From assembly GCF_000832125.1 (NCBI RefSeq), contig NZ_JPRK01000011.1, forward strand, positions 186,001 through 250,000: DNA of 64,000 nucleotides, given 5' to 3'. The notes under the pieces are model-generated. The model saw only the letters and a program-made list of their open reading frames with translations. It had not been told where the DNA came from and did no database searches. Source of the DNA: Flavobacterium hibernum (GTDB taxonomy: Bacteria > Bacteroidota > Bacteroidia > Flavobacteriales > Flavobacteriaceae). Both the position numbers and the translations under genes were made by a program. Below are positions 1 through 8,278 of this stretch, piece after piece (the first letter of the stretch is position 1; each line of letters opens with the position of its first letter).

Positions 1-236
1 TTAACCGATTTACGAACGATGTAATTCTTTCTTTCGTGAATATTAAAAATAGTTCCGGTTAAGGCATCAGAGGTTTCTTCGAGTTCATAATCGACAATAT
101 CACCTACAGCAATAGGATTAGTACTTTTAATACCTTTCATCCTAAACTTCCCTTTCATACGGCATTCTATAAAATCGCCTGTTTCTGATTTTACGGTATA
201 CCAACTTCCTGTAGATTTATATACGAGTCCTGTCAT
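1..236 (-). CDS. rsgA: Ribosome small subunit-dependent GTPase A, N-terminal part (cut by window edge)
   Basis: The 78 readable codons begin MTGLVYKSTGSWYTVK and end RKSV at the window edge. They match the N-terminal OB-fold of RsgA (YjeQ), a circularly permuted GTPase that helps mature the 30S subunit. The Y-K-S-T-G-S-W-Y-T-V start, the IxCRMKGKFR segment and the AVGDIVDYEL strand are typical of Bacteroidota RsgA. The GTPase and zinc domains lie outside the window. The start is the ATG at 234-236; no Shine-Dalgarno is present, as is usual for this phylum. Confidence 0.85.
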   Translation of the reverse strand, partial: MTGLVYKSTGSWYTVKSETGDFIECRMKGKFRMKGIKSTNPIAVGDIVDYELEETSDALTGTIFNIHERKNYIVRKSV

Positions 237-377
237 TCTTTAATTTTAGATTGCTGATTTTAGATTTTAGATTATTCTCAAAAACTAAAATATATTAAAA
301 GGCAAAATTACGTTTTTAGAATTGAACAACGCAACTTCGCCTTTTAAAATTAAAGACTTACTCTTAATTTGAAACGT

Positions 378-3300
378 TTACCAAACAATTTCGGCCAAAA
401 GTTCATTTTCTTTTACTTTTCCAAGCTGAATTGTTTTCAAGGTTTTTGATGTTTTTCCGGCTCTTGTTGTGTAAATCTCAACCATAATTGTGGCCGGACC
501 ATTTTCGGTCAATTCAGTTTCGCCATAATAATTGGTTCTAATTTGATATTTCCCTTTTACAGCATTTCGAATTAAATATTGCTCTGGGCCGTAACCTTCG
601 GTAAAATCTTTCGAGAATCTTGCACCGGCTAAAGTTTTTGTATGACTATAATAACATTCTTCTCCGTTTGGTTCAATGACGTGTAAATCTAAATCGACAT
701 CCATCAAATTCCAGTTCATTATAATTCGAATATCAACCGGCATTTTTTCTTGATATTTTTTAGCCAGTTTATCTGTTTTCAAACCTTTATGCTCAATTAT
801 CAAACGGTTTATATCCATTAATATAATATCTTCAACGCCTTCATATTGACCGCTCATTTCTCCGTAATAGTTTACTTCCAACGCTTTAATCAATTGATCA
901 AAAGCTTCCTGATATTTTCCTGCATCTTCAAGAGCCATTGCGTAATCTCTTAAACTTTGTGGTTCATGTTCTCTCCATTTTGCAACTTGTTTTGCCGTAA
1001 ACAAAGCATCTTCATAGTCTTTCCATTGACGCAACGTATACGTAAGCGTTTTATAAAGCTGATGATTCTCTAAACCTAAATCGGCTATATTACTAATAAC
1101 TTGCAATGCTTTTTTGACATCACCCTGATTGTAGAAAAAATGCGCCACATCAAAATAAAAACTTGGATTTCTCTCTTGCGCTTTTCTCAATTCGAAATAC
1201 AAATCATATTGTTTTTCTTTTGGCGCTTTTGCTAAAGCTTTTAAATACAATCGATCCGGATTCCATGTTTTGTCTTTATTCTTAGAATCAAAAGTTAGTG
1301 TATCGCTCATAGAATAATTAAGCTCTTTGCGCACTTCATTTGGCGATTCTCCTATTTGAACTCCCGCTACTTTACCCGCAAGTGCTTGTACCAAATTATT
1401 GCTAAGTCCTGGCGCAATTGTTTTTTCTGCAAGATAACCACCTACTAATGTTGATTTTTTCTGGGTTGAATATCCTACAACAGCAATTGCCTCCAATTCA
1501 TCAGATTTTGAATCTTTGCTTTTAAAATTGTCTTCTATTGTTTCTGATGCTCTTGCCACAACAGGTGCAACAAATTTAACCTGATCAACTTTAGGTGCAG
1601 AAGGCAGAGCAGGAACATTATACACACTATTATCTTCTATAACTTGACTTGCTGTTCCAGCTCCAACTGGTTCGTCTACTGTTAAAGCAGCATCAGGATC
1701 ACCTTTTATCGTTTCACTTGCTACACCTCTTGCTACTGGAGATTCTCTTTTGTACTTATACTTTGAGGCAATTTTCTGGCCTTGGTATTTAATATTTTTT
1801 TTCCACCAAGTATTTAATCCTTCATAATAACTTTGGATGCTTTCCCAATTATTCTTTTGCTGCGCCAGATTATTATCGTGTTCTTGTTTTTTAATTCTGT
1901 CAAATTCTGCGCGCAATTCTGCTGGCGGAATAATATCATACGAAATATAATCTAGAATATTCTCCAAAACAATCAACGAAGTATTCTTAGTAATGATTCC
2001 GTATTTCTTGCCCAGAAGTTCAATTTCATCAGCATTTTTAGCATATTCAAAATCAAGATTTGCAATTTTTTTCTGTGCCCAAAGTTTTTCTATATTAACG
2101 TCGTTGGTGTTTTGAACAGCAGCATCAAGAATAATTTTTCTTTCCACAACTGCATCATTCTTATAACCAAATAACAGCGTAATTTCATTTTTTGGATTCA
2201 ACGAAATTCCCGCAAAACTAAAATTTCCTGAAACCGTCGTTCCTTCAATTGGAAACAAATCGGTAACCGTAAAATTTTCTTTAATACCCAGAAATTTTAA
2301 ATTCGTATTTGCTAATTTGTCTAAAGCGATCTCTGGACTTATCTGATTTAAATTGATAAAACTAGCTCCGGTTTGCATTGCGGTATAGTTTAGAAAAGCA
2401 AAATCAGCAGAAGCAGATGATGTAATGGTGTAAATTGACTTTTTTGTTTTTGGCAAAACATTTTCACTAAGAGACGAAAGTCCATCCGAGAAGAGTAAAT
2501 ACTCATCATTATTGGTGAAATTTATTTGCCAAAATCGAGTTCCACCGTCATATTTTGTATTTTCTAAAACAGCTTTTAATTCTGCCCAATTTCCATTTGC
2601 AATCACATATTCATTTTGTTTTTCAAAAGTATAATTCAAAAAGTAAAGTGTAACTTTTGTATTCTTTATCTTTTGAAAATATGCATCAAGTAAAGCCAAT
2701 TCCTTTTTTAAATCTCTCGTTTTATAACTCAAAGAATTATCCCAAAGTAAACCAATTGAAGTTGGCGTTTTCTTAGCGATTTTATTTCCTTCGACAAAAG
2801 TACTTCCGTAAAAATAATGTTGCCCGCCTACATTCTGCATCAACACGCTTGGAATATTTTGTTGAATTGGGATCTTGAAAACTAATTTCTCAGAAGGCTG
2901 ATAATTTTCTTTTTTGACAGAAGCCTGAAAAGCTTGATTCCATTTTGAAAAAGTAATTTCGTCACCAGAATTCTCTGCAACGATTGGAGCTACCTCAGTT
3001 CCTAAAACCGAAACATTCATTTCAAATTTGTCTAACTTTTTAGGATAGCGGCTCACTAATTGATACGTCAGATTATTTTTGTCAAATGCCGAAAGTTCTT
3101 CTTCGTAACCTATTATTACGATTCGTTCTCCGTTTGGCATCAATGGATAAATTCTGGTTCTAAAGTTATTTCCATCAACTTTCTCTAACAATCCCGGATC
3201 AACACGACGATGTTCGATGGCTTCAAAAACCTGTTTTCCTTTGTTTTTATTCACCGGAACTGCTTCACGCATTTTTCCATTAATATCGATAGCATATCTT

Positions 3301-3584
3301 GAAACGGAAACATTTTCCGGTAACGGAAAAATAAGTTCCGCTTCCATCTGGCGAGTTCCCGAATTAAAAAAATGCATTTCGGCAGTTGTGTAAGCAATAT
3401 TACCAACGACTTTTACATTGACTATAAGCTTATTCATTCTTACTTTTTCCGCTTCTTCTCCTTTAACAGTTAGTTCCGGACTTTGCGCAAAAGTTTTTGT
3501 TCCAATAAAAAAAAGAAAGAAAAGCAATACATTCAAATTCATTTGAAAAATGCCAGGTGCAGACGAAAACAATTTTAACTTCAT
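378..3584 (-). CDS. Secreted VIT/VWA-type protein with plug-like segment, TPRs and C-terminal DUF2135
   Basis: About 1068 residues from the start chosen here. A signal peptide ends near FAQ. A VIT domain (about residues 35-165) is followed by a von Willebrand A-like region with an intact DxSxS metal-site motif (DNSLS, about 282-286) and a later LLFSDG. After a linker rich in ASETI/VARG repeats comes a segment, about 695-747, that reads like the N-terminal plug of a SusC-type TonB receptor (VVGYSTQKKS then LAGKVAGVQI). TPR-like helices (about 775-935) and a C-terminal DUF2135/YfaP-like beta domain (about 950-1065) complete it. VIT/VWA proteins usually act in adhesion or protein binding at the cell surface; the exact role here is unknown. 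The reading frame is open to 3632; I prefer the ATG at 3584, and a second candidate at 3542 would give a shorter signal peptide. Confidence 0.75.
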   Translation of the reverse strand: MKLKLFSSAPGIFQMNLNVLLFFLFFIGTKTFAQSPELTVKGEEAEKVRMNKLIVNVKVVGNIAYTTAEMHFFNSGTRQMEAELIFPLPENVSVSRYAIDINGKMREAVPVNKNKGKQVFEAIEHRRVDPGLLEKVDGNNFRTRIYPLMPNGERIVIIGYEEELSAFDKNNLTYQLVSRYPKKLDKFEMNVSVLGTEVAPIVAENSGDEITFSKWNQAFQASVKKENYQPSEKLVFKIPIQQNIPSVLMQNVGGQHYFYGSTFVEGNKIAKKTPTSIGLLWDNSLSYKTRDLKKELALLDAYFQKIKNTKVTLYFLNYTFEKQNEYVIANGNWAELKAVLENTKYDGGTRFWQINFTNNDEYLLFSDGLSSLSENVLPKTKKSIYTITSSASADFAFLNYTAMQTGASFINLNQISPEIALDKLANTNLKFLGIKENFTVTDLFPIEGTTVSGNFSFAGISLNPKNEITLLFGYKNDAVVERKIILDAAVQNTNDVNIEKLWAQKKIANLDFEYAKNADEIELLGKKYGIITKNTSLIVLENILDYISYDIIPPAELRAEFDRIKKQEHDNNLAQQKNNWESIQSYYEGLNTWWKKNIKYQGQKIASKYKYKRESPVARGVASETIKGDPDAALTVDEPVGAGTASQVIEDNSVYNVPALPSAPKVDQVKFVAPVVARASETIEDNFKSKDSKSDELEAIAVVGYSTQKKSTLVGGYLAEKTIAPGLSNNLVQALAGKVAGVQIGESPNEVRKELNYSMSDTLTFDSKNKDKTWNPDRLYLKALAKAPKEKQYDLYFELRKAQERNPSFYFDVAHFFYNQGDVKKALQVISNIADLGLENHQLYKTLTYTLRQWKDYEDALFTAKQVAKWREHEPQSLRDYAMALEDAGKYQEAFDQLIKALEVNYYGEMSGQYEGVEDIILMDINRLIIEHKGLKTDKLAKKYQEKMPVDIRIIMNWNLMDVDLDLHVIEPNGEECYYSHTKTLAGARFSKDFTEGYGPEQYLIRNAVKGKYQIRTNYYGETELTENGPATIMVEIYTTRAGKTSKTLKTIQLGKVKENELLAEIVW

Positions 3585-3668
3585 GACACAAAAATTAAGG
3601 TTTATATTGTTATAGAGAACAAGAATCAACAAAAGGTTGGGAAGATAATATTTATTTTTTATCTCTTT

Positions 3669-3717
3669 AATCTACAAAATCTGCGAGAGAGTAATTTATC
3701 TCGCAGATTAGTAGATT
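3669..3717. repeat. Imperfect palindrome, 11-bp plus 7-bp nested stems
   Basis: The inner arms AATCTGCGAGA (3678-3688) and TCTCGCAGATT (3699-3709) pair perfectly across a 10-base loop. Outside them AATCTAC (3669-3675) pairs with GTAGATT (3711-3717) with small bulges. It lies between two same-strand genes and may act as a transcript end or processing structure. Confidence 0.6.
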
Positions 3718-3758
3718 TATTTTTATTAAAAATGGAGAAACTTGGAGAAATTATTGAT

Positions 3759-3797
3759 CCAAAAAAAATCTCCAAAGCCCTAAAGCAATGGAGATTT
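3759..3797 (-). terminator. Intrinsic terminator after the aromatic operon
   Basis: On the minus strand AAATCTCCA (3797-3789) pairs with TGGAGATTT (3774-3766), followed by a T-run formed by the A-tract at 3761-3768. It lies downstream of the last gene of the pheA-to-aroF operon and is the best candidate for its 3' end. Confidence 0.65.
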
Positions 3798-3875
3798 AAT
3801 ATAAAAAAACAATCTATTTTTAAAATCGTGATATAATAAAACTAAATAACAAGTTTCAAAAGAAACTTAAATTAT

Positions 3876-3894
3876 CTTATATCACTTATATGGT
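3876..3894. repeat. Solo arm of the ACCATATAAGT dispersed palindrome family
   Basis: The 19-mer CTTATATCACTTATATGGT is identical to the right arm of the nested palindrome at 39839-39857 and closely related to the arms at 18387-18467. No partner arm is present nearby. Confidence 0.7.
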
Positions 3895-3905
3895 TTAAGA
3901 AAAAA

Positions 3906-4988
3906 TTATGCGTTGAAAATTTTCTCTTGGTGACCAATACTTTCTTGGTGAATTGCTTTGAACATTCTCAAAACAAACTCTTCAGTAAGACCTTTTTTCT
4001 CACCTTCAAGAATCATTTTCCCTAAGATTTCGTTCCAACGATTGTTTTGAAGAATCGCTACGTTTGCATCTTTTTTCACTTGACCAATTTCGTCAGCCAC
4101 TTTCATACGTTTTCCTAACAAGTCTAATAAATTAGCATCAAGAACATCGATGTTAGCTCTTAGTTTAGTCATTTTTTGGCTGTACTCATCTGTAGTATCA
4201 TCCGTTTTTCTAATCGTCAAATCTTTAATGATTTGTTTCAAAGCGTCTGGAGTAACTTGTTGAGCAGCATCAGACCAAGCGTTGTCCGGATCGTAGTGCG
4301 TTTCGATAATCATACCATCGTAGTTCAAATCTAAAGCCTCTTGCGTTACTTCAAAAATCATTTTACGATCTCCAGTAATGTGAGATGGATCGATGATTAA
4401 TGGTAAATCAGGGAATTTATTTTGCAATTCGATAGCGATCTGCCATTCTGGAATGTTTCTGTATTTTGTTTTTTCGTAAGTAGAGAAACCTCTGTGAATA
4501 ACTCCTAATTTCTCGATTCCAGCCATGTGTAAACGCTCAACACCACCTAACCATAAAGCTAAATCTGGGTTTACAGGGTTTTTAACCAAAACGATTTTAT
4601 CAGTTCCTTTCAATGTATCAGCAATTTCCTGAACTGCGAATGGATTTGCAGTTGTACGAGCACCAACCCATAAAACGTCGATATCATGTTCTAAAGCTAA
4701 TTTACAGTGAGCCGCAGTTGCAACTTCAGTACCCATTAATAAACCAGTTTCAGCTTTTGCTTTTTGCAACCATTTTAAACCAATTTCTCCAACACCTTCA
4801 AATCCTCCCGGACGCGTTCTTGGTTTCCAGATTCCTGCTCTGAATACACTAACTTTTGAATCTTTTAATTCGTGAGCAATTTTTAATACTTGATCTTCTG
4901 TTTCTGCACTACATGGTCCAGCTATCACAAGTGGGTGATTTAAATTGAAATCTTCTAACCACTTTCTCATTTCTTTCTTATTTTCCAT
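3906..4988 (-). CDS. aroF: Bifunctional 3-deoxy-7-phosphoheptulonate synthase / chorismate mutase (AroQ type)
   Basis: 360 residues. The N-terminal two thirds (about 15-255) is a class I DAHP synthase of the KDO8P-synthase-like type, with GPCSAE, FRAGIWKPRT and IIDPSH motifs; it condenses phosphoenolpyruvate and erythrose-4-phosphate. The C-terminal part (about 270-355) is an all-helical AroQ chorismate mutase with the LRANIDVLDANLLDLLGKR segment. Fusion in this order is known in Bacteroidota. It is the last gene of the minus-strand run pheA, aminotransferase, tyrA, aroF and starts 12 nt after the tyrA stop. With mutase activity here, neither pheA nor tyrA needs its own mutase domain, and neither has one. 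The enzyme call is firm; the symbol is only one of several in use. Confidence 0.93.
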   Translation of the reverse strand: MENKKEMRKWLEDFNLNHPLVIAGPCSAETEDQVLKIAHELKDSKVSVFRAGIWKPRTRPGGFEGVGEIGLKWLQKAKAETGLLMGTEVATAAHCKLALEHDIDVLWVGARTTANPFAVQEIADTLKGTDKIVLVKNPVNPDLALWLGGVERLHMAGIEKLGVIHRGFSTYEKTKYRNIPEWQIAIELQNKFPDLPLIIDPSHITGDRKMIFEVTQEALDLNYDGMIIETHYDPDNAWSDAAQQVTPDALKQIIKDLTIRKTDDTTDEYSQKMTKLRANIDVLDANLLDLLGKRMKVADEIGQVKKDANVAILQNNRWNEILGKMILEGEKKGLTEEFVLRMFKAIHQESIGHQEKIFNA

Positions 4989-5000
4989 CTTAATTCTAAT

Positions 5001-5861
5001 TTACTTTTTAGTTGTTGTTAATCCGTTTAGTATTTCTTTTATCTTATTTGTGCTTTCCATTTCTTCAAAAATGGCATTGTAATCTTCTTCTTTTAACAAA
5101 TCTCTAAACCGACTGAGGTTTGAAATATATTCTTCTAATGTTTCGAGAACGTGCTCTTTGTTTTGCTTAAAAATTGGAGTCCACATTGCAGGTGAACTTT
5201 TTGCTAAACGAACGGTGCTTTCAAATCCACTTCCCGCCATATCGAAAATATCTTGTTCGTCTTTTTCTTTGTTCATTACCGTTTTACCAAGCATAAATGA
5301 ACTTATGTGCGACAAATGCGAAACGTAAGCAATGTGTTTGTCGTGCGAAGTTGGATCCATATATCGAATCCTCATTCCAATTTCGCTGAAAAGCTTTAAT
5401 GCCTTTTCCTGCAATTTAAAAGTGGTTTTTTCCACTTCGCAAATTATATTTGTTTTCCCTTTAAACAACCCTTTTATTGCCGCCGAAGGTCCTGAGAACT
5501 CCGTTCCCGCGATAGGATGAGTTGCAATAAAATTTCTTCTTTTTGGGTGACTGGCAACTGCATCACAAATTGGTTTTTTAGTCGATCCTACTTCAAAAAC
5601 TATTGTTTTATCTCCCACCGAATCCAGCACTTTAGGTAAAACCACCAACGCCACATCTACCGGAACCGAAACAATGACAAAATCGGCATCAACCAATTCT
5701 TCAAAGCTTCCTGCCTGATCGATAACACCTAAATCAATTGCTTCCTGCAAGTGTTTTTCGTTGCTATCTAATCCAAAAATAGTGGCATCAGGATGTTGGT
5801 CTTTGATGTCCATCACCATCGAACCGCCTATTAACCCTATTCCTATTACGTATACTTTCAT
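5001..5861 (-). CDS. tyrA: Prephenate dehydrogenase
   Basis: 286 residues, a normal length for a stand-alone TyrA. It starts MKVYVIGIGLIGGS, the NAD(P)-binding GxGxxGGS loop. HPIAGTEFSG carries the conserved active-site region and the C-terminal half is helical. It converts prephenate to 4-hydroxyphenylpyruvate in tyrosine synthesis. It lacks a chorismate mutase domain; that activity is in the downstream gene. A 207-base spacer with a palindromic repeat separates it from the upstream aminotransferase gene. Confidence 0.93.
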   Translation of the reverse strand: MKVYVIGIGLIGGSMVMDIKDQHPDATIFGLDSNEKHLQEAIDLGVIDQAGSFEELVDADFVIVSVPVDVALVVLPKVLDSVGDKTIVFEVGSTKKPICDAVASHPKRRNFIATHPIAGTEFSGPSAAIKGLFKGKTNIICEVEKTTFKLQEKALKLFSEIGMRIRYMDPTSHDKHIAYVSHLSHISSFMLGKTVMNKEKDEQDIFDMAGSGFESTVRLAKSSPAMWTPIFKQNKEHVLETLEEYISNLSRFRDLLKEEDYNAIFEEMESTNKIKEILNGLTTTKK

Positions 5862-5944
5862 ATTTCTTTTTATTCGAAGCTAAACTTCTTTAAAAATTCC
5901 AAATTTTAAAATCCAAATTCCAACTCTTAATCTTCTCCGCATTT

Positions 5945-6046
5945 TTGTCATTTCGACGAAAGAGAAATCTTCGTAAGTAGCTCCGTAACGAAAATCCAAT
6001 CTTTGTCGAGTTTCTCGTGGAGATTTCTCCTTCGTCGAAATGACAA
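5945..6046. repeat. Palindromic repeat element, GTCATTTCGA family (copy 1)
   Basis: The left arm (5945-5970) and right arm (6021-6046) match in inverted orientation over about 26 bases with one or two mismatches (TTGTCATTTCGACGAA then a GAGAAATCT end). The core includes AAGTAGCTCCG, shared with the copy at 8667-8772. It lies inside the aromatic operon between the aminotransferase and tyrA genes. Confidence 0.8.
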
Positions 6047-6068
6047 ACTGTGGCAAAAAATCTAAAAT

Positions 6069-7214
6069 CTAAAATCGATTTATCGCTTCTTGTATTTTTT
6101 CCTCTTTTGCACACAACGAGAATCTAATATATCCTTCACCATTACTTCCGAAGATTGTTCCCGGTGTGATGAAGATGTGTTTCTCGTATAATATATCGTC
6201 AATGAACTTTTCTGATGATTCAATTCCTTCCGGAAGTTTTGCCCAAACAAAAAGTCCAACTCCTTCTTTATAAACTTTACATCCTAGTTTTTCTGCTAGT
6301 TGCTCTGTTAATTCTCTACGGCGTCTGTAAATTTTGTTTTGATCTTCGAACCATGATTCATCACAATTTAAAGCTGCAACTGCACCTTTCTGAATTCCGT
6401 AGAACATACCGCTGTCCATGTTGCTTTTTACTTTTAAAATCGCATCGATAATTTCAGGATTTCCTAAAACCATTCCAACTCTCCAGCCTGCCATGTTGAA
6501 TGTTTTACTTAAAGAATTCAACTCTAAAGCCACTTCTTTTGCGCCATCAACCTGCAATAAACTCATTGGATTATCATTCAAAACAAAACTATACGGATTA
6601 TCGTTTACCAATAATATGTTGTGTTTTTTAGCAAAAGCAACCAATTTTTCAAATAACGCTAAACTTCCTCTCGCTCCTGTTGGCATGTGCGGATATCCTA
6701 GCCACATAATTTTCACTTTCTCCAGATCTAATTTTTCTAAAGCTTCAAAATCAGGTTCCCATCCATTTTCTTCTTTCAAATCGTAATAAACCGGAACTGC
6801 CTGAACCAAATTAGTTACCGAAGTATACGTTGGATAACCTGGATTCGGAATCAAAACGTGATCGCCTTCGTTTAAAAATGCAAGCGAAATATGCATGATT
6901 CCTTCTTTCGAACCCATTAATGGTAAAATCTCATTATTCGGATTTAACTCAACACCAAATTGATTCTGATAAAAGTCTGCCATCCCTTTTCTCAATTCCG
7001 GTAATCCCTGATAGTTCTGATAACCATGCCCATTTTCGTCTTGAATTGCTGCAGCGACTGCTTCAATTACTGCTTTTGACGGACTCAAATCAGGACTTCC
7101 AATTGCCATGCTGATGATTGGTTTTCCTTCAGACATTAGTTGTCTCACTTCTCTTAATTTTGATGAGAAGTAGTATTCTTCAACTTTATCTAATCTTTTT
7201 GCTGTTGTAATCAT
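6069..7214 (-). CDS. PLP-dependent aminotransferase class I/II, probably aromatic amino-acid aminotransferase
   Basis: 381 residues, fold type I. The PLP lysine is in SLSKTFNMAGWRVGM; NPGYPTY and the C-terminal FSLCAKEEKI strand are typical of the family. Relatives are annotated as aspartate, methionine or LL-diaminopimelate-like aminotransferases. Its place between pheA and tyrA suggests it transaminates phenylpyruvate and 4-hydroxyphenylpyruvate to Phe and Tyr; that specificity is inferred from context, not from residues. It starts at an ATG 170 nt after the pheA stop, with another palindromic element in between. Confidence 0.88.
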   Translation of the reverse strand: MITTAKRLDKVEEYYFSSKLREVRQLMSEGKPIISMAIGSPDLSPSKAVIEAVAAAIQDENGHGYQNYQGLPELRKGMADFYQNQFGVELNPNNEILPLMGSKEGIMHISLAFLNEGDHVLIPNPGYPTYTSVTNLVQAVPVYYDLKEENGWEPDFEALEKLDLEKVKIMWLGYPHMPTGARGSLALFEKLVAFAKKHNILLVNDNPYSFVLNDNPMSLLQVDGAKEVALELNSLSKTFNMAGWRVGMVLGNPEIIDAILKVKSNMDSGMFYGIQKGAVAALNCDESWFEDQNKIYRRRRELTEQLAEKLGCKVYKEGVGLFVWAKLPEGIESSEKFIDDILYEKHIFITPGTIFGSNGEGYIRFSLCAKEEKIQEAINRF

Positions 7215-7278
7215 TGTTCTTATTTATATTTTGCTTTAAGCTGTAGGCTTTAAGCTTTATGCTTTTTCTTTTTTTGAC

Positions 7279-7348
7279 TTGTCACCCTGAGCGAAGTCGA
7301 AGGGCTTTCCAATTGGAACGTGGGCTTCGACTTCGCTCAGCCTGACAA
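7279..7348. repeat. Palindromic repeat element, GTCACCCTGAGCGAAGTCGA family
   Basis: TTGTCACCCTGAGCGAAGTC begins the left arm at 7279, and the inverted copy with a few mismatches ends at 7348 (CTTCGCTCAGCCTGACAA). This motif is a widespread short intergenic palindrome. It separates pheA from the aminotransferase gene within the operon. Confidence 0.75.
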
Positions 7349-7384
7349 TTGGAATTTTGAATTTTAAAAAATTGAGATTTAACC

Positions 7385-8212
7385 TTATGGTTTCGTATTC
7401 TTATATTCTCCCAACACTTTAAAATACTCTGCCATTATGTTTAATAACGCTTTTGCTTTTGCAAAATCTTCGTATTTCTCAAATGTTACGTCCACGAAAA
7501 ATGAATATTTCCAAGGTGTTTCAATTTTTGGCAGCGACTGAATTTTCGTTAAATTCAGTTTACAATCGCTCATTACATTTAAAACTGCTGCAAGACTTCC
7601 TCTTTTATGATCTAATTCAAATTTGATAGATGCTCTGTTTATTTCGTTTTCCGGCAAAAATGAATTTTGCTTTTTAATAATCACAAAACGAGTCATATTG
7701 TTTTTAATCGTTTGAATCGCTGGTGCAATAATATCCAGATCATACATTTCCGAAGCCGTTTTACTTGCAATTGCTCCAATTCCGGTTAGTTGCTTTTCCT
7801 GAATTCTTCTTGCTGTTTCAGCCGTATCTTTATCTTCAACCAACTTTATGTTCGGATATTGTTTTAAGAAATCCATACATTGTAAAATTGCCATTGGATG
7901 CGAATGAACTTCTTTTATATCTTCGATTTTCTGACCTTTTAGTGCCATTAAATTTTGACTAATATTTAAATAATGCTCTCCAATTATGTGTAAATTATTC
8001 TTGTCAATCAATGCATAATTCGGAATAATTGGCCCAGCGATCGAATTTTCAATTGCCATAACTGCCTGATCAGATTTTCCTGAAAGTAGGCTATCAATCA
8101 ATTCTTCAAAAGACAAACACTCATCAATCTCCACATTTTCAGAGAAATACTCTTTTACTACCTGATGATGAAAAGAACCTTTTATACCTTGTATTGCAAT
8201 TTTCGTTGTCAT
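7385..8212 (-). CDS. pheA: Prephenate dehydratase
   Basis: 275 residues. The catalytic prephenate dehydratase domain covers about residues 1-180 (IQGIKGSFHH at the start, ENSIAGPI, then TRFVIIKK). The C-terminal ACT domain (about 195-270) has a KRGSLAAVL segment where the Phe-binding GALV motif lies, and KIQSLP where many enzymes have an ESRP motif. It turns prephenate into phenylpyruvate. It is the first gene of the aromatic operon and is directly preceded by an intrinsic terminator and a Phe/Tyr-rich leader ORF, so its expression is probably set by attenuation. The protein has no chorismate mutase domain. Confidence 0.95.
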   Translation of the reverse strand: MTTKIAIQGIKGSFHHQVVKEYFSENVEIDECLSFEELIDSLLSGKSDQAVMAIENSIAGPIIPNYALIDKNNLHIIGEHYLNISQNLMALKGQKIEDIKEVHSHPMAILQCMDFLKQYPNIKLVEDKDTAETARRIQEKQLTGIGAIASKTASEMYDLDIIAPAIQTIKNNMTRFVIIKKQNSFLPENEINRASIKFELDHKRGSLAAVLNVMSDCKLNLTKIQSLPKIETPWKYSFFVDVTFEKYEDFAKAKALLNIMAEYFKVLGEYKNTKP

Positions 8213-8218
8213 ATATTC

Positions 8219-8247
8219 AAAAAAAAATCCTGATTTTCATCAGGATT
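8219..8247 (-). terminator. Attenuator terminator hairpin before pheA
   Basis: On the minus strand AATCCTGAT (8247-8239), a GAAA loop, then ATCAGGATT (8234-8226) forms a perfect 9-bp stem, followed directly by seven more T's (8225-8219). It ends only 6 nt before the pheA ATG and 31 nt after the leader ORF stop. Its position just before a structural gene is what an attenuator needs. An alternative pairing frees it: ACAATCCT (8249-8242) can pair with AGGATTGT (8301-8294) inside the leader ORF, which would break the terminator stem. Confidence 0.85.
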
Positions 8248-8278
8248 GTATATTAGTTTTATTTGTCTTTTATATTTT

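Larger units (their letters stand above)
3585..3905. other. Intergenic region with stacked hairpins and a solo repeat arm
   Basis: This 321-base gap separates the DAHP synthase/chorismate mutase gene from the VIT protein gene, both on the minus strand. It holds no convincing ORF. It contains a hairpin at 3669-3717, a terminator at 3759-3797, a short AAGTTTC/GAAACTT palindrome near 3852-3869 and a single arm of a dispersed repeat at 3876-3894. The promoter of the VIT gene should lie in 3585-3660, but I see no clean -7 box there. Confidence 0.6.

Noticed and set aside
5890..6114. 74-codon ORF over the palindromic element
   Set aside because: Most of it is translated repeat (CHFDEGEISTRN-type), a common artefact of such elements.
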